This document shows, piece by piece, positions 1 through 9,096 of a DNA stretch of 64,000 nt. Below the pieces are notes generated by a model that ran no database searches, was not told where the DNA came from, and saw nothing but the letters and a program-made list of their open reading frames with translations. Numbering within the stretch: the stretch's first letter is position 1; each line of letters opens with the position of its first letter. The DNA is from JAJDAT01 sp964344185. GTDB lineage: Bacteria > Nitrospinota > Nitrospinia > Nitrospinales > JAJDAT01. Position numbers and translations under genes: made by a program. The DNA lies in NCBI GenBank assembly GCA_964344185.1, contig CAYFMN010000005.1, positions 72,718 to 136,717 on the forward strand, read 5' to 3'.

Positions 1-694
1 CGCCAGTAGTAATGACTTTACGAGGATGAAAACTAAAGCAAGCAATCTCTCCATGAGGTTTGCCAATTTTGTCCCATGATTTTCCGTCGTCAAGAGAAAC
101 TTCGCTGCCAATGGCGCAAGCTGCATCTTCAACCACCGGTAATTTAAATTCTTTGGCGATCTCCACAATTCGCTTAATGTCGCAAGGCGTTCCTATCTGG
201 TGTACTACAAGGATAGCGGTAACACGTCCGAGATTGGATGAGTTTCCCTCAGCAAGTTGAGTTAAAAATTTAAGTGGGGATTCTTCCGAAACAATTCGAT
301 CTAATCGCTTGTAATAAAATTTTCCATCGCGTTTGATACAATCTTTGGCTAGAAGCTCATTTAGCGCTTCCGGGCACATGTTGTAAGTTGCTGGATCAAT
401 ATCTACAAAAACCGGTTCTGCTCCGCAGAATCGAATAGAATTAGCAGTGGCGATAAAACTATGGCTTACGGTTATAACAACATCGCCTAAACCAACGCCG
501 ATAGTTTTTAAACCCATTTGTAAGGCGGTTGTACAACTAGAAACTGCGCACGCGTAGGAAGCTCCTACAAAATTGGCGAAGTCGTCTTCAAACTGTTTTA
601 CCTTGGGTCCTTGAGTAACCCATTGCGAAAGAATCGCATCGCGAGCGGCGGCGGCTTCTTCTTCCCCTAAATTGGGCCGCGCAAAGGGAATCAT
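1..694 (-). CDS. DegT/DnrJ/EryC1/StrS-type sugar aminotransferase (partial)
   Basis: The reading frame starts at an ATG at 694 and runs off the left edge of the window, so the C-terminal part is missing. The protein begins MIPFARPNLGEEE and contains the fold-type I aminotransferase pattern: AVSSCTTALQMGL near residue 60 and SFHPRKVITTG at the left edge, whose Lys is the expected PLP-binding residue. Enzymes of this family transfer an amino group from glutamate to a keto-sugar bound to a nucleotide. It follows the epimerase gene with only two bases between them, so the two are almost certainly cotranscribed and act on the same sugar. The exact substrate cannot be read from the sequence. Confidence 0.9.
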   Translation of the reverse strand, partial: MIPFARPNLGEEEAAAARDAILSQWVTQGPKVKQFEDDFANFVGASYACAVSSCTTALQMGLKTIGVGLGDVVITVSHSFIATANSIRFCGAEPVFVDIDPATYNMCPEALNELLAKDCIKRDGKFYYKRLDRIVSEESPLKFLTQLAEGNSSNLGRVTAILVVHQIGTPCDIKRIVEIAKEFKLPVVEDAACAIGSEVSLDDGKSWDKIGKPHGEIACFSFHPRKVITTG

Positions 695-696
695 TT

Positions 697-1701
697 TTAA
701 ATTTTCCAATTTCGCCCAACTTCCAATTGGTTTAATTTATCGATTCCAAAAGGATGATTGCGAAAATAATTGATCGTTTGATCCAAGCCTGTTTCAAAAT
801 CTGTCTGCGGAAGCCAGTCGGAAAATTGCATAAATGCAGACGGGTCGGAATAAAGCCGTAAAACGTCTCCAGGTCGGTCGTCGGTAAATGTCATCTTTAC
901 GTCTGGATTACCAACCTTTTCAACCAATTTTTCTGCCAAATCTTTTATAGAGATTTCAAATCGGCTGCCAATATTAAAAACTTTGCCTGTCATTTTTTCA
1001 GACTCTGCCGCGGCGATCAAACCTCGGGCCGTATCTTCTACGTAGGTAAAATCCCTGGTTTGACTACCATCTCCAAATATCAGTATTTCTTTACCGCCCA
1101 AAGCTCGCACGATAGACTTTGGAATCATCTCTCCAGAATCACCCTCGTAATGTGAACGAGGACCATACGTATTGAAAGGTCTAATCACCATCGTGTTCAT
1201 TCCATAAGTTTCATGGTAGGCCAAAGTGTACTTTTCGCCGGCAAGTTTACTTGCTCCATATACTGTTGACGGCTTTGTCGGATGATTCTCGTCCATTGGA
1301 ACTGTTTCAGCCGTTCCATAAACTTCCGAACTAGAACAATAAATAAGCCGTTCCACTCCAACTTGTCGAGCAGCTTCGCAAATCATTAACGTTCCTGTTC
1401 CATTGGTTCGCTGGTTTTCTAAAGGAAAGGAGAGAGAATGACGCACGCCAAGGCAAGCCAGATGAAACACAATATCTATATCCGCTAAAGCGATACTAGC
1501 GTCTTTTTGATCCGCAACGTCTCCTTCAATGAATTCAAAATTTTGATTACCCTCATGATGCACTATATTTGAGTGTTTTCCATTGCTCAAATTATCGAGG
1601 ACTCTAACTCGGCAACCTTTTTCCATTAATTTATCTACAAGGTGCGAACCAATGAAACCTGCTCCGCCTGTGACTAAACAATGCTTTTCTTGAAGCGACA
1701 T
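697..1701 (-). CDS. NAD-dependent nucleotide-sugar epimerase/dehydratase
   Basis: This is an extended short-chain dehydrogenase of about 334 residues. The N-terminal TGGAGFIGS is the NAD-binding glycine motif, and YGASK holds the catalytic Tyr and Lys. The family covers UDP-sugar 4-epimerases, 4,6-dehydratases and UDP-glucuronate decarboxylases; I cannot choose between them. The frame is open further upstream to 1755, but that start would run into the neighbouring acetyltransferase, which ends at 1707. The ATG at 1701 places the NAD motif at the usual distance from the N-terminus, so I use it. It lies in a minus-strand run of sugar genes, two bases before the next aminotransferase. Confidence 0.9.
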   Translation of the reverse strand: MSLQEKHCLVTGGAGFIGSHLVDKLMEKGCRVRVLDNLSNGKHSNIVHHEGNQNFEFIEGDVADQKDASIALADIDIVFHLACLGVRHSLSFPLENQRTNGTGTLMICEAARQVGVERLIYCSSSEVYGTAETVPMDENHPTKPSTVYGASKLAGEKYTLAYHETYGMNTMVIRPFNTYGPRSHYEGDSGEMIPKSIVRALGGKEILIFGDGSQTRDFTYVEDTARGLIAAAESEKMTGKVFNIGSRFEISIKDLAEKLVEKVGNPDVKMTFTDDRPGDVLRLYSDPSAFMQFSDWLPQTDFETGLDQTINYFRNHPFGIDKLNQLEVGRNWKI

Positions 1702-1706
1702 TTTAA

Positions 1707-2189
1707 TTATCCGGTTTCTACGTTTTTCAAAAATCGAGCTGGGGTACCAACCCAAACTTGCGATGGAGGAACATCCTTAGTTACTACGCTACCCGCTCCT
1801 ATAATCGCTTTCTTTCCTATAGTAACGCCGCACATAATCGTTACACTGGAACCTATTGAAACTTCGTCTTCCACGACTATTGGCACGACAGACCAATCTG
1901 CATCAGTTTGCATAGATCCATCGGGATTGGTAGCCGCTGGATATTTATCGTTTATAAAGGTAACATTGTGACCAATAAAAACTCGATTATGAATCGTCAC
2001 TCCCTCGCAAATAAAACTGTGACTGGAAATCTTGCAGTCGGCGCCAATAGAAGCTCCCTTTTGGATTTCAACGAAAGTACCGATTTTTGTGCGATCGCCG
2101 ATTTCGCACCCATAAGCGTTAACAAAGTTATAGATCTTTACATCCTTGCCTAACTTAACGTCTTGGGCAATTCCCTGAAACATTTCCAT
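1707..2189 (-). CDS. Hexapeptide-repeat sugar N-acetyltransferase (WbpD/WlbB-like)
   Basis: A 160-residue left-handed beta-helix protein. It shows the repeating small-hydrophobic pattern (IGDRTKIGTFVEIQKGASIG, IGKKAIIGAGSVV) of acetyl-CoA-dependent acyltransferases. Its size and its position between a Gfo/Idh dehydrogenase and DegT aminotransferases match the 3-N-acetyltransferase of UDP-2,3-diacetamido-glucuronate synthesis (WbpD/WlbB). This is context-based inference; other amino-sugar acetyltransferases remain possible. The start may be either of two Met codons two residues apart. It ends five bases before the epimerase start. Confidence 0.85.
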   Translation of the reverse strand: MEMFQGIAQDVKLGKDVKIYNFVNAYGCEIGDRTKIGTFVEIQKGASIGADCKISSHSFICEGVTIHNRVFIGHNVTFINDKYPAATNPDGSMQTDADWSVVPIVVEDEVSIGSSVTIMCGVTIGKKAIIGAGSVVTKDVPPSQVWVGTPARFLKNVETG

Positions 2190-2253
2190 GAAATTTCTCT
2201 CAATTTACCAAGGTTAGGGAAATATCCATTTCAAAAAAGGTTCTAACAATACG

Positions 2254-3255
2254 CTAAACTTCGACTGGAGCTCCGCCAAGTTTTAAAGATTTATCCGCCG
2301 CTTCAAGAGTTTTAACAACTCGCAGACCGGTGGTCGCGTCATTGATCGGCTTTGTTCCATTTTCAATAGAATCCAAAAATTCAGCAACTTCCACCCCTAA
2401 AGCTTCTTTTTGAGGTATTACAGGAACATACATATCGCCAATACGATACTCTGCGATCATATCTAAACCTTCGTCATGGCTTTTCATCTCTACGCCCTTG
2501 TTATAAATCTTAATGGCTTCTTCTTTTTCCAGGTCGTTCCACACTAACATCTGTTTGCTACCGCCTAAAATCGTTTTACGAACTTTGACCGGCGATAGCC
2601 AGTTAACGTGAGCATGTGCCAAAAGATTATCGCCATAATCTAAGGTCAAAAACGCCACATCTACCATTTTATTGTAATGAGAACTACCGGTTGCGCTAAC
2701 TGTCTTGGGGGAAGATCCAATTAGGTAATTCATTATAGAAAGATCGTGAGTTGCAAGATCCCAAAGAACATTAACGTCATGCTGGAATAACCCTAAGTTA
2801 ATACGAACGGAATCAAAGTAAAGCAAGTCGCCAAAATCTTCATGGTCAATATATTTTTTGATCATCCTAACCGGATTGGTGAATAAAAAGGTATGATCAA
2901 CAATGGCGACAAGTCCAGATTTGTCCGCCAATTCAACAATTTCTTCGGCTTGCTTGGCATTGGAGGCAATGGGTTTTTCAATCCAAACGTGCTTCCCATT
3001 TTTCAAAGCGTTTATTGCAAATTCATAATGAGTATGGACAGGGGTAGAAATAACCACAATGTCAATATCTTTACCTTCGGTGACCGCTTTGGCGTCGTCT
3101 GTTATCTCTGTATGGGGGTGGAAACGTTGCGCTTCCTTTCGACGTTTTTCTCTTAAATCCGCAATCCGTAATAACTTAACTTTCTGGTTTGCTTGAAAAT
3201 TCCTGGCCAAGTTTGGCCCCCAATATCCATATCCTATTAAACCAACACGAAACAT
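2254..3255 (-). CDS. Gfo/Idh/MocA-family sugar dehydrogenase
   Basis: A 333-residue protein with the N-terminal dinucleotide-binding motif GLIGYGYWGPN and the family's EKP motif (HVWIEKPIAS) near residue 95, whose Lys is catalytic in relatives. Such enzymes oxidise or reduce sugar hydroxyls with NAD(P). In the 2,3-diacetamido sugar pathway a member of this family (WbpB/WlbA) makes the 3-keto intermediate that a DegT aminotransferase then uses. Both an aminotransferase (3534-4679) and an acetyltransferase (1707-2189) are adjacent, so that role is plausible here. The UDP-sugar 6-dehydrogenase that would feed the pathway is not in the window. Confidence 0.9.
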   Translation of the reverse strand: MFRVGLIGYGYWGPNLARNFQANQKVKLLRIADLREKRRKEAQRFHPHTEITDDAKAVTEGKDIDIVVISTPVHTHYEFAINALKNGKHVWIEKPIASNAKQAEEIVELADKSGLVAIVDHTFLFTNPVRMIKKYIDHEDFGDLLYFDSVRINLGLFQHDVNVLWDLATHDLSIMNYLIGSSPKTVSATGSSHYNKMVDVAFLTLDYGDNLLAHAHVNWLSPVKVRKTILGGSKQMLVWNDLEKEEAIKIYNKGVEMKSHDEGLDMIAEYRIGDMYVPVIPQKEALGVEVAEFLDSIENGTKPINDATTGLRVVKTLEAADKSLKLGGAPVEV

Positions 3256-3533
3256 AAAATCTCCATGATAACCAATCTGGTGAAACTGGTTATCTCCTAT
3301 AAGAGCCTATTAAATAATAAGTTTTTTCAGGGATTTAACTTCGGAACCTGAGGACAAATTTCTATTTATGAAAATGCTAATATCTACCGAAGTTTCCAAA
3401 GAGTATAAGCGATTGGACCGTTACTTAAAATACTTCCAAAATTGAAATTATCAAAAAAAACCAACTTTTTCAAGGAAGAGGAAAAAACGAAGCACGATTA
3501 TAAAGCTCAACTTAAATATTGAAAATAAAACTC

Positions 3534-4679
3534 TTAAGCGTTTTTGCTATAAAACTCTTTAATTGAATCGGCGACGTATTTTATCTGCTCAGTTTGCAAT
3601 TCCGGAAACATGGGCAGCGATAATATTTCTGCGCAAAATTTTTCGGCTTTTGGAAAATCTCCTTTTTTATAACCCAAATTGGAATAAGCCTGTTGAAAAT
3701 GCAAAGGAGTAGGATAATGCAGCCCACAGCCAACATCGCGTTCTTTTAAAAACTGTTGTAGTTGATCACGGTCCTTAGCGCGGATAACATAGAGATGATA
3801 TACATGGCAACCATTGTTCGCTTCTGTAGGCGTTTCAATTTCCGCGATATCCCGCAAAGCTTCACCGTACAGCCGGGCGTTTTCTCTCCTTTTATCGGTA
3901 CAATCCTGTAAGTATTTTAATTTAATCTTCAGAATCGTCGCTTGTATTCCGCTGATCCGATAATTATGGCCGGGAAATTCATGCTGATATTTTGCGCTCG
4001 ATCCGTGATCGGCAATTTTCCTCATTTTTGCCGCTATGGTATCGTCGTTAGTAATCACGGCCCCAGCATCGCCAAAGGCCCCCAGGTTTTTAGCGGGATA
4101 AAACGAAAAAGCGCCCGCAGCGCCCGTTGTGCCAACGTATTTTTTAGTCGCTCCGCCATCCGAGGACAAATAAGAAAGATGCGCTTGGCAAGAGTCTTCC
4201 ACAACGCTCACGCCAAATTCATCGGCAATGGATTTAATAATATCAATTTCGCATGGTTTTCCATATAAATGAACGGGAATAACCGCTTTAACCTTGCCTG
4301 TTTCGCTTCTCTTTTCGAGTTCTTGCCGCAACAAACCGGTATCTAAATTATAGGAATCATCGTGATCAATAAAAACTGGAGTGGCTCCGGTTAAAGAAAC
4401 CGCTTCAGCCGTAGCAATGAAAGTGTTCACCGGAACGATAACTTCGTCGCTTGGTCCCACATCTAGAGCCCATAAGGCCGCATGAAGAGCGGCAGTTCCT
4501 GAATTAACCCCAACGCAGTGTTTTGCATTATGAAGTTTAGCGAACTCAGACTCAAAATCGGCTACCGCAGGACCTCCAACAAACCATCCGGTCGCAATAA
4601 ATTCCAAAATAGCGGAATCAATTTCACTCTTAAGGGAAACGTATTGTTTTTTCAAATCAACGAAGGGAACTTGCATCAT
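3534..4679 (-). CDS. DegT/DnrJ/EryC1/StrS-type sugar aminotransferase (WbpE/WlbC-like)
   Basis: A complete 381-residue PLP-dependent aminotransferase. It starts MMQVPFVDLKKQY, typical of the family, and carries GVNSGTAALHAAL (phosphate site) and FSFYPAKNLGAFGDAG, whose Lys binds PLP. VVEDSCQAHL supplies the Asp that pairs with the PLP nitrogen. It is the first gene of the minus-strand sugar cluster and lies 278 bases upstream of the dehydrogenase. It is distinct from the second aminotransferase at 1-694, so the cluster has two amination steps, or two products. Either of the first two Met codons could be the start. Confidence 0.92.
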   Translation of the reverse strand: MMQVPFVDLKKQYVSLKSEIDSAILEFIATGWFVGGPAVADFESEFAKLHNAKHCVGVNSGTAALHAALWALDVGPSDEVIVPVNTFIATAEAVSLTGATPVFIDHDDSYNLDTGLLRQELEKRSETGKVKAVIPVHLYGKPCEIDIIKSIADEFGVSVVEDSCQAHLSYLSSDGGATKKYVGTTGAAGAFSFYPAKNLGAFGDAGAVITNDDTIAAKMRKIADHGSSAKYQHEFPGHNYRISGIQATILKIKLKYLQDCTDKRRENARLYGEALRDIAEIETPTEANNGCHVYHLYVIRAKDRDQLQQFLKERDVGCGLHYPTPLHFQQAYSNLGYKKGDFPKAEKFCAEILSLPMFPELQTEQIKYVADSIKEFYSKNA

Positions 4680-5309
4680 ACTCCTCGGTTTTCAGGTGCG
4701 CAGTTTTAGCGTCATTTTTGTAAGCAATAGACACAAAAACTTAGACTTAATGCGTATTTGGATTTTTTAGATAATGAACTCGCTCTGGTTAGAGCCAAGA
4801 AGAAACTATCGTCGAAAGAATTATCTCGACGAATAGGCTTTTGCTAATACTACACTGGATTTTATATTTGGCCAATACCTTTGAAATCTAAATAATTTTA
4901 GTCTAGTTTTTTTACCCAAATAACAAACCTGTTCATTTTATAATAAGGCCAATTACAACTCTTTACGAGAACCCTACCACTTATCAAAAAAATTAATTAA
5001 TCTTTATAAACCAATTAGTTACTGAGGTTCTTAAATTGTTCTTCGTAAGGGTTTTCCGAAAACTTGCATTGAAAATAAAATAAAGAAAACTTATAATTTA
5101 ACGATAAGTTTAATAAACTTAAGAAGTTTACTAAAGATTTGAATCAAAAAAAATCTAGCTCCAAAAGTTAAAAATAAGGGATAATAAACAAGTAAACTCA
5201 TTAATTAATAGGGAGTTTTCTTAATATTCCCTTTTAAATAGCATATCCTGCCATGAAAATTGGACTTAAAATTGAATTAGTCCATAACGCCATACGAAAG
5301 GTAAATTGA
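4680..5309. other. AT-rich intergenic region between divergent operons
   Basis: These 630 bases separate the minus-strand sugar cluster from the plus-strand cassette and contain no credible gene. The sequence is strongly AT-rich, as expected for two divergent promoters, but I see no pair of consensus -35/-10 boxes that I would assign. No tRNA-like or strong terminator-like fold was noticed. Confidence 0.6.
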
Positions 5310-6836
5310 ATGCCTACTCAAAATCGACCAAAATTACTCGGAATTGCTGGTAGTTTGCGAAACGCAAGATGGGGTATGGGAAACAAAGAATTGGTTGAAT
5401 CTATTAAGCAAATAAAAAGTGAAGAACAACTTTATGCCTTCTTGGCCGAAGAATCGGAATTACACCTCAATAATTTTATTGAAGCCGGTCGAAAAGAAGG
5501 TAAACCTTTCTTGGAAATTTATAAAAACTTAAAAAGCCAAAAAGGTAACAAAGGCTTAAGCAACTCCGAGGTGGCTTTGGCGGCTGCTTTATGGGCGGCC
5601 CACACAAAAAATGTGGATATCGATCATATTTCGCTTTCTGAATATTTCACAGCGACGGGTCGTTCCCGAAAAATCGGCGAATTAAAGGAAATGATTTTGG
5701 CCGCAGACGGATTATTAATATCAGGTCCTGTTTATTTTGGCGATAGAGGAAGTCTGGTGCATGATCTGATCGAAATGATCCGCCACGACCCAGAAATGCA
5801 CGAACAAGTTAAAGGAAAACTTTACGGCGGCATCGCAGTAGGCGCCAAACGTAACGGCGGACAGGAGACAACCTTGATTTACCAAATGTTAGATATGGTA
5901 GCTCTGGGATTCGAAGCCGTTGGTAATGATAGCGATACTACCTCGCAGTATGGAGGAACGGGTCTCGCTGGCGATGTTGGTTCCATGCACAAAGACCAAT
6001 ACGGTTTAAACACCTCAATGGGAACTGGACGCCGGATGGGAAACCTTCTTAGAAGACGTAGTTATAACAGAGAAATCAATGGACCTGTGAACGTTGCGTT
6101 TTTAATTCTCCAAGAATCTGAAAATATCGCCAAGCGCGGAATAGAAGATCTCTTAAAACATTGTGATGGTAAAATCGCCCCGACAATTGTAGATATTTCC
6201 ACTAAAAACATTATTCGCTGTCTTGCATGCGACATCTGCCCAACGGATATTGATATCGACGAAGTTTATCGGTGCATTATCACTTCTGAGCAAGACGATT
6301 TCGAAGCCCTACATCCAAGTCTTCTCGACTACGACGCTATCATTCCCGTAGCGGTGTCGGTGCATAACACTGATAAAGTAACTAGCAACTACCAAACTTT
6401 CGTCGAGCGCACCCGATACTTACGACGAGGAGACTACGTATTTTCAGATATGTTAACCGCTCCTTTAACGTTTGAAGAAATTGGCGTAAGAGAACATTAT
6501 TCTATTAGAATGCTGACATCAATGATCCGTCACCATACAGTAATGACCAAACCTATGATTGGTCACTTACACAATGGTGAATTATTAAACAAGGAACAAT
6601 TTTTCGCAGAGTTTAATGATTTTGTAAGCTCGGCGCATAGACTGACTTCCGCGCGACTGGCAGAAATCGACGCAGAAGAAACCGTCAAATATAATCCTGT
6701 CGGCTATGTTCTCAGCGCAGATAAAGATAAAGAAGACGAACGACTTCAAAAAAGAAAATCGATGACGGAAGACCGCAAAGCCAAGATGATCAAACAAGCC
6801 AAAGAACGTCTGAAACCAAATGAGGCTTTAGTTTGA
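5310..6836 (+). CDS. Tandem flavodoxin-fold NADPH-dependent FMN reductase-like protein
   Basis: The 508-residue protein has two flavodoxin-like halves. The first begins LLGIAGSLRN, the phosphate-binding start of NADPH-dependent FMN reductases, and has DGLLISGPVYFGDRGSLV, the usual FMN-contact segment. The second, from about residue 250, contains RCLACDICP, a cysteine cluster seen in iron-sulfur or multimeric flavodoxin-fold reductases, followed by another YDAIIPVAVS segment. The family transfers electrons from NAD(P)H through FMN; the acceptor is unknown. It is the first gene of a cassette in which the next gene overlaps it by four bases (TTGA), showing translational coupling. Two-domain members of this length are uncommon. 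Confidence 0.75.
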   Translation: MPTQNRPKLLGIAGSLRNARWGMGNKELVESIKQIKSEEQLYAFLAEESELHLNNFIEAGRKEGKPFLEIYKNLKSQKGNKGLSNSEVALAAALWAAHTKNVDIDHISLSEYFTATGRSRKIGELKEMILAADGLLISGPVYFGDRGSLVHDLIEMIRHDPEMHEQVKGKLYGGIAVGAKRNGGQETTLIYQMLDMVALGFEAVGNDSDTTSQYGGTGLAGDVGSMHKDQYGLNTSMGTGRRMGNLLRRRSYNREINGPVNVAFLILQESENIAKRGIEDLLKHCDGKIAPTIVDISTKNIIRCLACDICPTDIDIDEVYRCIITSEQDDFEALHPSLLDYDAIIPVAVSVHNTDKVTSNYQTFVERTRYLRRGDYVFSDMLTAPLTFEEIGVREHYSIRMLTSMIRHHTVMTKPMIGHLHNGELLNKEQFFAEFNDFVSSAHRLTSARLAEIDAEETVKYNPVGYVLSADKDKEDERLQKRKSMTEDRKAKMIKQAKERLKPNEALV

Positions 6837-7936
6837 ATCAACGCCATAGGCGTATAGTCCGTTTCGAGTTTGGAACACTTGCTTGTCCTCTTCATAAACC
6901 CTACGAGTTATCGTTTGCCACTCTCTCGAATTTTGATGTGGTATGGGTTTTTATAGAGGACGATGAAGGCAAAATAGGAATTGGCGAAACCGTTCCCCTG
7001 CTAGGTTACGGCCACGAAACATTGGAAGACGTTCTCGGTTGTATCCAAAATTTAAACAAAGACGCCAATTCGCTCACCGCTGAAGAACTAAAAGAAAGAT
7101 GTTTCGCAGTCAGAAACGAATTTCCTTTTTCAGCTTCGGCAGTGATGATGGCTTTAGAGTTTCCAGACTGGGCAACTTCCGCTTCTAAAATTCTTCCAAC
7201 CTCTTTAGTTTATCCTCTGGCCGCAGGCCAACAGAAAGAACTTCTTTCGCAAACCATAGAAGAAGCTCTATCTCTAGGATATAAATATTTTAAAATGAAG
7301 GTCGGTCGAGATATCGACCAAGATTTGAAAAGCGCAGAATTTGCTCTGAACCTTTTTCCGCAAAAAACTTTCCGGATCAGTTTTGACGCTAATCAAGCTT
7401 ACAAGCTAGACGACGCCTTGGCTTTGTGCCGGTTTCTAGAAAACAAATCGCGAGCGCATTGTGTGGAACAACCTTTACCGCAACTAGATTGGGATAGCAT
7501 GGCCAATCTTTGCAGACAAACCTCTTTTCCATTAATGTTGGACGAAAGTATTTACAACGAACAAGATATCCGAAAAGCCAAAGAAATAGGATGTTCTGCC
7601 GTTAAATTAAAATTATGCAAACATCCCGGATTGGAAGAAACTCTATCCCTGGCGCAATTAGCAAAGGATTTAGGTCTGGAAGTTGTTATCGGCAACGGAG
7701 TTTCTACAGATATTGGAAATTTAGCGGAAGCTTTGGTAATATCCAAAACGCCTCAACTATTTGGCGAAGGAGCGGAATGCAACGGTTTTTTAAAGATTAA
7801 GCGCCCAATAACCTTCCCTCAGCTCTATTTAGACAACGCTGGTTGTATGGCCTGGAAAAAAGACGACCGGTCTCTTAGCAATCAACTAATTCAATCAATT
7901 CAAGAATCAATATTCAATTTAGCGGGAAAAAAATGA
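6833..7936 (+). CDS. Enolase-superfamily enzyme (mandelate racemase/muconate-lactonizing, dipeptide-epimerase-like)
   Basis: A 367-residue member of the muconate-lactonizing subgroup. It has the acid/base KMK motif near residue 155, metal ligands in FDANQAY (about 184), VEQPL (about 212) and MLDES (about 236), and the second catalytic Lys in VKLKLCK (about 259). These enzymes abstract a proton next to a carboxylate; subgroups include L-Ala-D/L-Glu epimerases, o-succinylbenzoate synthases and cycloisomerases. The start is TTG at 6833, overlapping the previous stop by four bases. The gene overlaps the next one by ATGA. Next to an ATP-grasp ligase, a peptide- or amino-acid-related substrate is reasonable but unproven. 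Confidence 0.88.
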   Translation: MNQRHRRIVRFEFGTLACPLHKPYELSFATLSNFDVVWVFIEDDEGKIGIGETVPLLGYGHETLEDVLGCIQNLNKDANSLTAEELKERCFAVRNEFPFSASAVMMALEFPDWATSASKILPTSLVYPLAAGQQKELLSQTIEEALSLGYKYFKMKVGRDIDQDLKSAEFALNLFPQKTFRISFDANQAYKLDDALALCRFLENKSRAHCVEQPLPQLDWDSMANLCRQTSFPLMLDESIYNEQDIRKAKEIGCSAVKLKLCKHPGLEETLSLAQLAKDLGLEVVIGNGVSTDIGNLAEALVISKTPQLFGEGAECNGFLKIKRPITFPQLYLDNAGCMAWKKDDRSLSNQLIQSIQESIFNLAGKK

Positions 7937-9012
7937 AACGCACCATCTTAGTACAGGGAGCCGGCTCGGGCGGGGGAAACAACGTAATCAATTCTTTACG
8001 AAGAAGCGGCATGGATACAAGAATTTTAGGATCTAATTGCCTCCATCATTCAGTATTAAAATCTACCGCCGATCAAACATTCCTGCTTCCAGAATCTTCT
8101 CAACCCGATTACCTTTCCGCTCTACAAGATTTGATAGTAAAAGAAAAGATCGACATGGTGGTTCCGCAAAGCGATAGAGAAGTCAACGCTGTATCTCTTA
8201 ACAGAGACCAATTAAATTGCCGCGTGTTTTTGCCTGAACATGATGTTGTAGAAACATGCCAGGACAAGCACAGCATGTTTTTGAAATTAAATAAAGCAAA
8301 GGTAAGAACCGCCTCTGCGGTTCCTCTAGAAACTTTGGACGATGTAGACAAAGCGTTTGAAACTCTACCCGATTCACCAAAATATTGGGTTCGGCTGCGA
8401 AGAGGATCGGGCAGTAAAGGCGCTACATGGGTAAAAACTCCACAACAAGCCAAAGCATGGATCGAACTTTGGGTAGATTTAAGAGAGCAAAAAGTTTCTG
8501 ATTTTCATATTCTACCGTTTCTCCCCGGGCGAGATTACGCTTTTCAAAGTGTTTGGAAAAACGGCGAATTGGTCGTCGCTAAAATGTGCGAACGATTACA
8601 ATATTTTATGGGTTCTTTGCGTTTAAGCGGTATGTCAAGCACCCCAGAAATCGCCCGAACATTAAGAGACGATAAAGCTTTGGAAACTATATTTAAAGCT
8701 ATAAACACCGTCGCCGACAAACCCAACGGGAATTTTAATTTGGATCTCAAAGCCGATGCAGACGGCGAAATGAACGTAACAGAATTTAACGTGGGTCGTT
8801 TCTGTATGATCACGCCAATTTTCGATAGAACCGGCGTCGCCAATACCGTCGAAGCTCACGTGCGCTGCGCTTTTGACGAAAACTTTAAAATTAAAGAACC
8901 TATCGACATTGTGGAAGATTACTATTTAATTCGGGAATTGGATACAGAACCTTTGGTAATTCATAAAAGCGAATGGGACAAACTAACAGAAACTTCGCAA
9001 AGATCTCTTTAA
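7933..9012 (+). CDS. ATP-grasp ligase (CarB/PylC-like)
   Basis: The 359-residue protein begins with a nucleotide-binding-like segment (ILVQGAGSGGGNNVINSL) and a preATP-grasp domain (VVPQSDREVNAV). The ATP-grasp core follows, with RLRRGSGSKGATWV as the flexible glycine loop and FNLDLKADADGEMNVTEFNV as the metal-binding C-terminal strand. ATP-grasp enzymes join a carboxylate to an amine or thiol through an acyl-phosphate. It is the third gene of a coupled cassette, starting with ATGA across the previous stop, so it probably acts in the same pathway as the enolase-like enzyme. The substrate is unknown. Confidence 0.85.
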   Translation: MKRTILVQGAGSGGGNNVINSLRRSGMDTRILGSNCLHHSVLKSTADQTFLLPESSQPDYLSALQDLIVKEKIDMVVPQSDREVNAVSLNRDQLNCRVFLPEHDVVETCQDKHSMFLKLNKAKVRTASAVPLETLDDVDKAFETLPDSPKYWVRLRRGSGSKGATWVKTPQQAKAWIELWVDLREQKVSDFHILPFLPGRDYAFQSVWKNGELVVAKMCERLQYFMGSLRLSGMSSTPEIARTLRDDKALETIFKAINTVADKPNGNFNLDLKADADGEMNVTEFNVGRFCMITPIFDRTGVANTVEAHVRCAFDENFKIKEPIDIVEDYYLIRELDTEPLVIHKSEWDKLTETSQRSL

Positions 9013-9096
9013 TTTAACTTAAAAATTTCCCCGCCAAATTAAGGTTGACGCTTCCGTTGACAAAAATCTCCTTAATAAATTCACCTAACTTTTATT

